DNA of 64,000 nucleotides from positions 124,001 through 188,000 of the forward strand of contig NZ_OX241534.1 of assembly GCF_945836005.1 (NCBI RefSeq), given 5' to 3'. The DNA comes from Candidatus Nitrosacidococcus sp. I8 (GTDB lineage Bacteria > Pseudomonadota > Gammaproteobacteria > Nitrosococcales > Nitrosococcaceae). The translations under genes were made by a program, and so were the position numbers. Under the pieces are notes generated by a model. That model was not told the DNA's origin. It made no database searches and saw only the letters and a list, made by a program, of their open reading frames with translations. Shown here in pieces: positions 1 to 6,765 of the stretch; position 1 is the first letter of the stretch; each line of letters begins with the position of its first letter.

Positions 1-928
1 ATTATTAAGAGGTACTGTTTATTATTCGAGTCAAGCTCATTATGCAATTACTAAAGCAGTGCAAGTAGCAGCAATTCCTAGAGAAAATTTACGGCCTATC
101 CCGGTAGACAGCCAATTTCGGTTGCGTATTGATTTCCTTGAGCAAGCAATTCAAAAAGATAAAGAGGCAGGTTTGTTGCCATTTTTTGTTTGTGGTACTG
201 TAGGTACTGTAAATACGGGTGCTATAGATCCCTTAGAGAGAATTGCCCAACTTGCAGCGAAATATCAACTTTGGTTTCATATCGATGGTGCCTATGGTGC
301 GGTTTTTTACCTTGTTTCAGAACTTCAATCTCTATTTAAGGGAATGGAGCAGGCCGATTCTGTCACAGTAGATCCTCATAAAGGATTGTTTTTAGCCTAT
401 GGAACTGGGGTTTTATTTGTAAAAAATATGGAGGATTTACGTCGTGTCTTTGAAATATCAGCTGCTTATTTGCCTGATCCACAAAAAGATAATACTCATT
501 TAGATTTTAGGGAACTTTCTCCAGAGCTTTCTCGAGATTGGCGAGGTCTTCGGCTTTGGTTTCCTTTTAAACTTCATGGTGTAGGTGTATTTCGGCAAGC
601 ACTGGCTGAAAAACGTAGGTTAGCTGTTTGGGCTTGGGAAAGACTTTCTTTAGAATCTGATATAGAGATAGTAACTCCTCCAGAGCTTTCCCTATTCGCT
701 TTTAGACAGCGTTTTAATCATATCAATCAAATAAATGAAAATAATCAAAATAGAAAACTCTTGGCTTTAATCAACCAATCTAAAAAAATTATGCTTTCAG
801 GAACTGAACTTAATGGGCAGTTTTTTTTAAGAATTTGTATTCTTCATCTGCGTACCCAACAGTCTACTCTTGAGGAAGGATTAAAAATTATTCAAGAGGC
901 GATAAAAAAAATGAGAGTACAAAATTAA
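1..928 (+). CDS. PLP-dependent (group II) amino-acid decarboxylase, 3' part only
   Basis: The reading frame is already open at base 2, and the first codons read YYSSQAHYAITKA, so the gene begins outside the window. A GTG at 59 is internal and not the true start. The motif HIDGAYG (coenzyme-binding Asp) and VDPHKG, whose lysine (codon 380-382) should form the Schiff base with pyridoxal phosphate, place it in the aromatic-L-amino-acid/tyrosine/glutamate decarboxylase family. The family removes the alpha-carboxylate of an amino acid to give an amine. The substrate cannot be read from this part. It ends 263 bases before the nitric-oxide reductase-like cluster on the same strand. Nothing links the two functionally. 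Confidence 0.85.
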   Translation, partial: LLRGTVYYSSQAHYAITKAVQVAAIPRENLRPIPVDSQFRLRIDFLEQAIQKDKEAGLLPFFVCGTVGTVNTGAIDPLERIAQLAAKYQLWFHIDGAYGAVFYLVSELQSLFKGMEQADSVTVDPHKGLFLAYGTGVLFVKNMEDLRRVFEISAAYLPDPQKDNTHLDFRELSPELSRDWRGLRLWFPFKLHGVGVFRQALAEKRRLAVWAWERLSLESDIEIVTPPELSLFAFRQRFNHINQINENNQNRKLLALINQSKKIMLSGTELNGQFFLRICILHLRTQQSTLEEGLKIIQEAIKKMRVQN

Positions 929-1128
929 TAAGTTTAGTGAGCTTATTAATTTTTTATTTTATTAAATTCTATTTATTATCTTTATTCTATCTTGCCACTC
1001 TAGCTTTGATCTCTAGCGTTTTTTTTCAGTAAATAATCCTTCTAAAGAATTCACTTTATTTTAAAAGTAGACTAAAATGGTCCAAATAAAGTTTAAGGAG
1101 AATGATAAATTCTTTTTTTTACCTGTAA

Positions 1129-1151
1129 AAGGTGTATTATAAATATACATT
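1129..1151. promoter_or_regulatory. Candidate NsrR operator upstream of norS
   Basis: An 11-1-11 imperfect inverted repeat: left arm AAGGTGTATTA, one central T, right arm AAATATACATT. Eight of 11 positions pair. The left arm matches the known NsrR half-site AAGATGYATTT at 9 of 11 positions. It lies 40 bases before the norS start, where a repressor could block transcription. A gene for an NsrR-like sensor is 3.5 kb downstream and carries a better copy of the same palindrome. Binding is inference. Confidence 0.6.
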
Positions 1152-1191
1152 AAATTTTTGGTAAACCAATGATGAGTAAAGGGTACACACA

Positions 1192-1755
1192 ATGCAATCA
1201 ATAGCATGGTCAATAACACTATTTGGTATGGTGGCGCTTATCGTAGTGTTCTACACTGTAATCAATAGCGCCAAAACACAAGAAGATTACTCCTCTTTTA
1301 GCGGAGCATGGTATGCGTTTCGAACTAAGTGGTTTTATATTTTAGTTGTTTTAGGCGTTGTATTAACACTACTAACACTTAATCCTTTCCCTATCCCTTC
1401 GCAAACCAAGAACTATGACAGTAAAAAGGAGAATCAAATTGTCAAGGTTACTGGTCATCAGTGGTATTGGGATATGAGTACTGATTCTTTAGTAACACAA
1501 AAACCTGTAGTTTTTGAAGTAACCAGTGAAGATGTGAACCATGGGTTTGGTATCTACGATGATGATTTAAATCTACTTGGTCAAACACAAGCAATGCCAG
1601 AGTATACTAATAAGTTAGTTTATACTTTTGATAAACCTGGTAAATATCATATTCTTTGTCTAGAGTATTGTGGGCTTGCTCATCATGGCATGGTAAGTGA
1701 CTTTACTGTGAAGGCAGATACTGAAGAAGATAAAGATATAAATTTAGATAAGTAG
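1192..1755 (+). CDS. norS: sNOR-type subunit II (CuA cupredoxin, CoxB-like)
   Basis: A 187-residue subunit II of the haem-copper oxidase superfamily. It has two N-terminal membrane helices (about 5-25 and 47-63) and a periplasmic cupredoxin domain. The binuclear CuA site is intact: H117, then C156-x3-C160-x3-H164-x2-M167. It accepts electrons from cytochrome c and hands them to subunit I. It is shorter than ordinary CoxB. In ammonia oxidisers the small CuA subunit next to a Tyr-less subunit I and senC is named NorS. The gene leads a same-strand set with norY 29 bases behind. A conventional cytochrome c oxidase subunit II is the alternative, but subunit III and assembly genes are absent here. 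Confidence 0.72.
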   Translation: MQSIAWSITLFGMVALIVVFYTVINSAKTQEDYSSFSGAWYAFRTKWFYILVVLGVVLTLLTLNPFPIPSQTKNYDSKKENQIVKVTGHQWYWDMSTDSLVTQKPVVFEVTSEDVNHGFGIYDDDLNLLGQTQAMPEYTNKLVYTFDKPGKYHILCLEYCGLAHHGMVSDFTVKADTEEDKDINLDK

Positions 1756-1784
1756 CAGTAAAGGTAAAATAGAGTGAGGCAGTT

Positions 1785-3296
1785 ATGACAACTAAACTAG
1801 AGCACGCAAACCATAGTGCAGATGATATAAGCTATAGTGATGCTGAGAATCGCAGTGCACTTGTAGCAGTAAAAACTCATATTATTACTGGTTTTTTAGT
1901 TTTCTTACTTATGATGGTTGCAGGCGCCACCATGCGTGCAGCTCAAGGAAAACTAGCAGGGGTAGATGATAGCCTTTTCTACCAAATTATGACGATGCAT
2001 GGTGTAGGGGTAGTAGGTATCTCTGGTGTCGTCGGATTTAGTATTCTGTGGTATTTCTTACGCCAGTATGTTCAATTAAGTACTAAGATATTTTGGATTA
2101 ATTTTTGTATCTTTCTAACTGGGGTAGTGATTATCCTTGCTTCTATCTTTATTGGAGGATACGCAGGGGCTTGGACCTTTCTATATCCACTACCAACCAC
2201 TTCTCTTGGGGTATGGTCTGTAGGTGCTGCAATAGGGTTTCTTTCAGGTCTGCTCCTTATTGGGGTTGGGTTTTTAATTCTACTTTTAGATATTGCCCGT
2301 GGACTACTTTCACGTTATGGGAGCCTTGCCCGTGCTTTAGGAGTAACACAGCTTTTTGGGAAAGATCCTCTAGATACCCATCATCCAGTGACTGTCACTA
2401 TTGGTACAGTTGTATTAATTGTTGATTTTATGGGAATTGCTGCCGGTGCGGTTGCATTAATTATTATGCTTATTAATGCGGTTAATCCTGAATTTAAACC
2501 TGACCCACTGTTAGTTAAAAATCTAATTTACTTTTTTGGTCATGTTATTATTAACGCAGCGATCTACTCATCTGTACCTGCCGTATATGAGTTACTTCCT
2601 CGTTATACTAAGCGTCCATATCACACATCTAAGGTATTTTATGCTGCATGGTTTGTAGCAGTCTTTACCATTATGGGTGTTTATCCTCACCACTTATATA
2701 TGGATTTCCCTATGCCTGCTTGGGCAGTCATTGCTGGTCAAGTACTATCCTATTGTAGTGGATTACCTGTCATGATTGTGACCGGTTACGGTACTCTAAT
2801 GATGGTTTACCGCTCTGGTATTCAATGGAGTACCCCAGCTAAGTTACTTGTGCTTTCCATTTTTGGATGGGCTGCTGGTGGTATCCCAGCTGTTGTTGAT
2901 TCTATGATGGCCTTTAATTCAGTACTTCACAATACATTATGGGTACCTGGGCATTTCCATTTTTACTTACTCCTCGGTCTTTTACCTATGATTATCGGAT
3001 TTAGTCTCTATCTCTTTACCACTCCAGAGGATGAAGCAAATCCACCACTAATTGAGAAACTTGCTCTATATACTTATGTTACTGGCGTACTTATGCTTGT
3101 ATTAGTATTCTTAACGAGCGGAGCTCATGGTATTCCTCGCCGTTGGGCAGTACATATGGATCCTTGGGTACCTTATGCTCAATGGGGTGCTATAGCAGGG
3201 GTATTAGTAACGCTCGGTCTACTACTGTTTGCTGTTCGGGTATTTATTAAATTACCTAAAGCAACTGATCCAGCTTTAGGATATTCTAGACATTAA
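1785..3296 (+). CDS. norY: sNOR-type nitric oxide reductase catalytic subunit (haem-copper subunit I)
   Basis: A 503-residue membrane protein with about 12 helices. Likely metal ligands are H72 (MHGVG, low-spin haem), H253 and the pair H302-H303 (CuB), and H390 and H392 in VPGHFHF (haems). In oxygen-reducing oxidases the helix-VI motif is HPEVY, whose Tyr is cross-linked to the CuB His. Here it reads H253-V-I-I-N257, so that Tyr is missing, as in NO reductases. With NorS it should reduce NO to N2O using cytochrome c electrons in the cytoplasmic membrane. A GAGG ribosome site precedes the ATG. An oxidase function cannot be excluded from sequence alone. Confidence 0.75.
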   Translation: MTTKLEHANHSADDISYSDAENRSALVAVKTHIITGFLVFLLMMVAGATMRAAQGKLAGVDDSLFYQIMTMHGVGVVGISGVVGFSILWYFLRQYVQLSTKIFWINFCIFLTGVVIILASIFIGGYAGAWTFLYPLPTTSLGVWSVGAAIGFLSGLLLIGVGFLILLLDIARGLLSRYGSLARALGVTQLFGKDPLDTHHPVTVTIGTVVLIVDFMGIAAGAVALIIMLINAVNPEFKPDPLLVKNLIYFFGHVIINAAIYSSVPAVYELLPRYTKRPYHTSKVFYAAWFVAVFTIMGVYPHHLYMDFPMPAWAVIAGQVLSYCSGLPVMIVTGYGTLMMVYRSGIQWSTPAKLLVLSIFGWAAGGIPAVVDSMMAFNSVLHNTLWVPGHFHFYLLLGLLPMIIGFSLYLFTTPEDEANPPLIEKLALYTYVTGVLMLVLVFLTSGAHGIPRRWAVHMDPWVPYAQWGAIAGVLVTLGLLLFAVRVFIKLPKATDPALGYSRH

Positions 3297-3302
3297 TTGT
3301 AA

Positions 3303-3331
3303 TTCGCCCCTAATTAAAAGTTAGGGGCGAA
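3303..3331 (+). terminator. GC-rich hairpin between norY and senC
   Basis: A perfect 11-bp stem (TTCGCCCCTAA / TTAGGGGCGAA) with a 7-base loop starts 7 bases after the norY stop. No T-run follows, so it is a poor intrinsic terminator. It could instead protect the norSY mRNA or reduce read-through into senC. Confidence 0.55.
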
Positions 3332-3415
3332 CCCAGTTATGTATTTTCATATTACCTAGTTAGATAATTTATTGATAATAATTTCTAAAACTTAGTATTG
3401 TGAGGATCAGTAGTT

Positions 3416-4033
3416 ATGAGAACCTTACTTTTAAGTGTATTGCTAGGGTTATCTGGGGTAGCGGTTTTATGGGTAGCAACAGACAAGGGTAGAGCATTTA
3501 CAACAGACACTGCTCGAAAAGTAGAAGTTAGAGATCGTCCACGCAAGGTGCCTAATTTTCATTTAGAGGATGAAAATGAAAATCCTATGTTATCCGATGA
3601 GTGGCAGGGTCACTATACTGTAATAGATTTTATCTATACTTCTTGCACTGATGCTTGCTTAATATTAGGTAGTGGATTAAAAGATCTACAAACTAACTTC
3701 AAAGAATTACTTAGCCAAAATAAATTACATTTACTAAGTATTAGTTTTGATCCTGAACGAGATACTCCGCAGGTTCTTAGAAATCATCTCTCTCATTTTT
3801 GTGCAAATAGTAATTATTGGTCTGCGGCACGGCCTATTAGCACCAATGAAAATCAAGCTATTTTAGATTTTTTTAAAATTATTGTAATCCCTGACAAAAA
3901 AGGGGGGTTTACTCATTCTGCTGGCTACCAAATAATCAATCCTGATGGGCAGTTAGTCGCTATTTTTAGTGATGATGAATATAACCATTTACAGGATTAT
4001 TTACATGAAATACTTACGAACGAAAGATTATGA
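3416..4033 (+). CDS. senC: SCO1/SenC family copper chaperone
   Basis: A 205-residue thioredoxin-fold protein with an N-terminal membrane anchor (about 4-21). The copper-binding pair C77-x3-C81 (SCTDAC) and a downstream His in FTHSAG are the SCO ligands. SCO proteins deliver copper to, or reduce, the CuA site of subunit II, so the neighbouring NorS is the likely client. The start has a GAGGATC ribosome site 5-10 bases upstream. Its stop overlaps the start of the next gene by four bases (ATGA), which suggests translational coupling. The 119-base gap after norY holds a stable hairpin, so senC may be expressed at a lower level than norSY. Confidence 0.88.
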   Translation: MRTLLLSVLLGLSGVAVLWVATDKGRAFTTDTARKVEVRDRPRKVPNFHLEDENENPMLSDEWQGHYTVIDFIYTSCTDACLILGSGLKDLQTNFKELLSQNKLHLLSISFDPERDTPQVLRNHLSHFCANSNYWSAARPISTNENQAILDFFKIIVIPDKKGGFTHSAGYQIINPDGQLVAIFSDDEYNHLQDYLHEILTNERL

Positions 4034-4617
4034 AAGCTAAAATAACAAAATATAGTCTCTATATTTTATGGCTATCTTTAGCTTTGCCTCCACTACGTTA
4101 CTTCTTAGAAAGTAGCATGACAATGCATATGTTGGTACAGTTGCCTGTATTAGCTATTATTGGTTGGAGGATAGTACCCACTCTCTCAAATAGAATTAAG
4201 GGGGCTATTAATTTATGGAATCGCTGGGGAATTAGCGGTACTGTATTAGTAGTTTTTACTATGTTTTATTGGATGCTGCCACGTTCTTTAGATACTGCTA
4301 TTTCAGATCCATATTTTGAGCTTGTAAAATTTATTACTGTACCTTTATTCATTGGCACAGCACTTGGATTAAGTTGGTATCAACTCCCTCCTATTGCTCG
4401 GGGAGTACTTATGTTAGAGTTCTGGGCTACTTTTATGCGTCTAGGCTGGCTTTATGTAGTCCTTCCGAATCGCTTGTGTGCAAATTATTTACTTGGAGAT
4501 CAGCAAATCTTAGGTCGTAGCCTACTTATGCTTGGTACTATTTGGGCAGTAAGCTGGTCATTCCAAATTTTATTTGGCGTACGTTGGGGTAAGCTAATTT
4601 CTAACATCATTAAATAA
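4030..4617 (+). CDS. Membrane protein of the norSY-senC cluster (orf1 position)
   Basis: A 195-residue protein with about five predicted membrane helices. I recognise no domain or cofactor motif. Its position, overlapping the senC stop by four bases, matches the fourth gene that accompanies norS-norY-senC in ammonia oxidisers and is called only orf1. Co-translation with senC suggests a role in assembly or stability of the oxidoreductase. That is inference from context. It converges on nsrR, with 24 bases between the two stops. Confidence 0.7.
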   Translation: MKAKITKYSLYILWLSLALPPLRYFLESSMTMHMLVQLPVLAIIGWRIVPTLSNRIKGAINLWNRWGISGTVLVVFTMFYWMLPRSLDTAISDPYFELVKFITVPLFIGTALGLSWYQLPPIARGVLMLEFWATFMRLGWLYVVLPNRLCANYLLGDQQILGRSLLMLGTIWAVSWSFQILFGVRWGKLISNIIK

Positions 4618-4641
4618 GTGATGTTAGAAATTAAAAAAAGT

Positions 4642-5082
4642 TTAGATAGTGTTAGCGGGTAATGCGCAACGAAGGCTGCATTCATTTTTAACAATATCAG
4701 CTAATGTATAACTATCTAGTACGGAAAAAAAAGAATTTCGTGCTTCATAAAGTACACCCTTGAGTTGGCAAAAAGCCGAAATAGGGCAAGTATTGTGCAA
4801 GTCGCTAAAACATTCAGCAAGATGAATTTCACCTTCAGTTTTACGTATTACGTCTCCTAAAATAATTTTTTCAGGAGAACGAGATAAACGCATACCGCCT
4901 CCTTTACCACGGGAAGTGCTAATATACCCGGAAAGAGCTAGATGGTGCACAATTTTCCCAAGGTGGTTACGAGAAATATGATAACTCTTTGCAATTTCGC
5001 TAATCGTTGCAAGTTGCTTATCATGGATGCAGAGATAAATTAAAACCCGTATAGAATAATCTGTATACTGTGTAAGTTGCAT
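4642..5082 (-). CDS. nsrR: NsrR-like nitric-oxide-sensing Rrf2 repressor
   Basis: A 146-residue Rrf2-family regulator. The N-terminal winged helix (about 1-70: YTDYSIRVLIYL, ISRNHLGKIVHHL, SRGKGGGMRL) binds DNA. Three cysteines, C91-x7-C99-x5-C105, have the spacing of Bacillus NsrR and should ligate an Fe-S cluster that NO destroys. The frame is open to 5115, but MQLTQYTDYSIRVL is the conserved family start, with an AAGAG ribosome site, so I start at 5082. Two more Cys (135, 139) lie in the tail. The gene converges on the sNOR-like cluster and has a perfect palindrome resembling its own operator 29 bases upstream. IscR is the main alternative, but there is no isc operon here. Confidence 0.82.
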   Translation of the reverse strand: MQLTQYTDYSIRVLIYLCIHDKQLATISEIAKSYHISRNHLGKIVHHLALSGYISTSRGKGGGMRLSRSPEKIILGDVIRKTEGEIHLAECFSDLHNTCPISAFCQLKGVLYEARNSFFSVLDSYTLADIVKNECSLRCALPANTI

Positions 5083-5110
5083 AGTTTTTCTCTTTTGATA
5101 AACAACACAT

Positions 5111-5133
5111 AACATTTATTTAAAATAAATGTT
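5111..5133. promoter_or_regulatory. Candidate NsrR operator in the nsrR promoter region
   Basis: A perfect 11-1-11 inverted repeat: AACATTTATTT, one central A, AAATAAATGTT. Each arm matches the NsrR half-site AAGATGYATTT at 9 of 11 positions. It lies between divergent nsrR and the HU gene, close to the nsrR start, which suits autorepression. An AT-rich palindrome could arise by chance, but exact 23-base symmetry at this place argues against it. Confidence 0.65.
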
Positions 5134-5206
5134 AATTTTAGCTTAAATTAAAATAAAATACATAATCAAATCAATCCAATTACTTGTTTAGGAGAATATA
5201 CTAACT

Positions 5207-5491
5207 ATGAATAAAACAGAATTAGTTAATTTCGTTGCTTCAAAAGCAAATTTGTCTCAAAAAGAATCCCATCATGCAGTAGATTCTTTTCTACAAACTA
5301 TTACTGAAACTCTAAAGAAAAAGGAAACGATCAGTCTAATTGGCTTTGGTTCTTTTACAGTACAAACTAGAGCAGCTCGTTCAGGAAGACACCCTAAAAC
5401 TGGCGAAGAAATCACTATAAAAGCAGCAAATATTCCTACTTTTAAGGCGGGAAAAACTCTTAAAGAATCGGTGCAAAAGAAAAAGAAGTAA
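5207..5491 (+). CDS. HU-family nucleoid protein
   Basis: A 94-residue DNABII protein, the usual length. It has the dimerisation helices (1-45), the GFGSF turn and the beta-arm with GRHPKTGEEI and the intercalating Pro region, then a lysine-rich end (KKKK). It bends and compacts DNA as a dimer. A TAGGAGAA ribosome site precedes the ATG. It is divergent from nsrR, so the palindrome at 5111-5133 may also touch its promoter. HupA and HupB cannot be told apart here, and IHF subunits are less likely by sequence. Confidence 0.92.
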   Translation: MNKTELVNFVASKANLSQKESHHAVDSFLQTITETLKKKETISLIGFGSFTVQTRAARSGRHPKTGEEITIKAANIPTFKAGKTLKESVQKKKK

Positions 5492-5516
5492 TTTTATTAA
5501 AATTTTTGCCTTAGAA

Positions 5517-5568
5517 GATCAAATACGCTTGTTTAAATTTTAAAATTTAAAAACAAGCGTACTTGATC
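5517..5568. terminator. Long hairpin downstream of the HU gene
   Basis: The outer arms GATCAAATACGCTTGTTT and AAACAAGCGTACTTGATC pair over 18 bp with one mismatch. An inner AAATTT-rich loop can pair further. It begins 25 bases after the HU stop. There is no strong T-run, so either a terminator or an mRNA end-stabilising structure is possible. Confidence 0.55.
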
Positions 5569-5662
5569 ATATTTGTTATATGAGCAGCATAGTCATAGAG
5601 TTTCTCTATTACTTAAATTTTCAATAATTTAATAGCTATTGTTTTTTTAGATAAAAGTAATC

Positions 5663-6577
5663 ATGACCTCATCTACCGTAATTACAGATGCTGATTATAA
5701 AATGCGAAACTGGTCAGATCCTAAGCCTGGATCTATCCGGCTAGGATCTGATACCCATAAAGAGATGTTCTGCTCTTTACTTTTAGAAACCCATAATCCC
5801 TATAAACCTGCAGTGATGGATTGGCCTAGGCTCTCCGATAAAGAATTAAAGCGAGTAGCTAGCCTTCCTATTTGGGATATTGCAATACAAACTGAAGGGC
5901 GAGCTTCGCTCCGGGTCGCTACCTATGCAAAAACAATCAACGATTTAACATTACGTGCTGCTTTAGATATGGATGCAGCTGAGGAAAAGCGTCATAAAGA
6001 AGTATTAAGTAGGCTTGCTAAGTTTTATAATGTTACCATAGCCTATGAACCCCATTATATGGTCCCTAAAAACCCAGAGTGGGCATGGATGGTAACGGGC
6101 TATAGTGAATGTATTGATAGTTTTTTTGCTTTTGGCTTATTTGAAAGTGCAAAACGATCCGGTTTTTTTCCGACAGCGTTGACGGATACTTTTGAGCCAG
6201 TTATTCAAGAAGAAGCACGTCATATCCTATTCTTTGTAAACTGGGTAGTTTGGTATAAACGTAATTTGAAAATATGGCAGAAACCTTGGTTTTTTACTCG
6301 GATTTTAGCAGTATGGGTATTTCTAATATGGGAACGAGTTGGTCTTGCTAAGGGATTAGATAAAAATAAAGAACTACGAGATGCTAATTTTGCAATTACT
6401 GGTGCAGAACAAATTGGTGTAGAAATTCAATTAGTTGATCTTCTTGAAATTTGTTTGTCCGAAAATGAGCGGCGTTTATCCGGCTATGATCAGCGTCTTG
6501 TTAGACCTACGATTGTCCCATTTTTTATAAGAATGATTTGTAGCACAATAGGTGTTATAAATAAGGTGAGACGTTAA
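5663..6577 (+). CDS. Ferritin-like (diiron carboxylate) domain protein of unknown function
   Basis: A 304-residue soluble protein. Two ExxH elements (EEKRH and EEARH), with further Glu residues in helices ahead of each (TEGRASL and YSECIDS), give the 4-carboxylate, 2-His pattern of ferritin-like diiron sites. The spacing fits a four-helix bundle over about residues 80-200. The family includes oxidases, hydroxylases and iron stores. Nothing here sets the substrate. A hydrophobic helix (FTRILAVWVFLIW, about 211-223) follows the bundle. No partner gene adjoins: an inverted repeat lies upstream and a convergent tRNA downstream. Confidence 0.65.
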   Translation: MTSSTVITDADYKMRNWSDPKPGSIRLGSDTHKEMFCSLLLETHNPYKPAVMDWPRLSDKELKRVASLPIWDIAIQTEGRASLRVATYAKTINDLTLRAALDMDAAEEKRHKEVLSRLAKFYNVTIAYEPHYMVPKNPEWAWMVTGYSECIDSFFAFGLFESAKRSGFFPTALTDTFEPVIQEEARHILFFVNWVVWYKRNLKIWQKPWFFTRILAVWVFLIWERVGLAKGLDKNKELRDANFAITGAEQIGVEIQLVDLLEICLSENERRLSGYDQRLVRPTIVPFFIRMICSTIGVINKVRR

Positions 6578-6617
6578 TACTAACTGTATTTTCAGAAAAA
6601 AATATTTTTTAGTAATC

Positions 6618-6704
6618 TGGTGCCGAGGAGAGGATTTGAACCTCCACAAGGTTTCCCTCACATGGACCTGAACCATGCGCGTCTACCAATTCCGCCACCT
6701 CGGC
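6618..6704 (-). tRNA. tRNA-Leu (anticodon CAG)
   Basis: The minus strand reads as an 87-base class II tRNA. The acceptor stem GCCGAGG pairs with CCTCGGC, followed by discriminator A and an encoded CCA (6618-6620). The D-arm carries GGCGGAATTGGTAGACGC. The anticodon stem CATGG/CCATG closes the loop TTCAGGT, giving CAG (complement at 6668-6670). A long variable arm and GTTCAAATC T-arm complete it. It converges on the ferritin-like gene. Confidence 0.97.
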
Positions 6705-6765
6705 AGTTTTAAAAAGAAATGATTCTAAGGCAAACAAACTGTACTTACCTAAAGATGACTTGTCA

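Noticed and set aside
2105-2425. Plus-strand open frame inside norY
   Set aside because: It is out of frame with the haem-copper protein, has no family features and is rich in Trp, Cys and Arg, as shadow frames are.
1192-3296. Ordinary cytochrome c oxidase (coxB-coxA)
   Set aside because: The His-Tyr pair is missing, subunit II is short, and subunit III and haem A genes are absent; kept only as an alternative.
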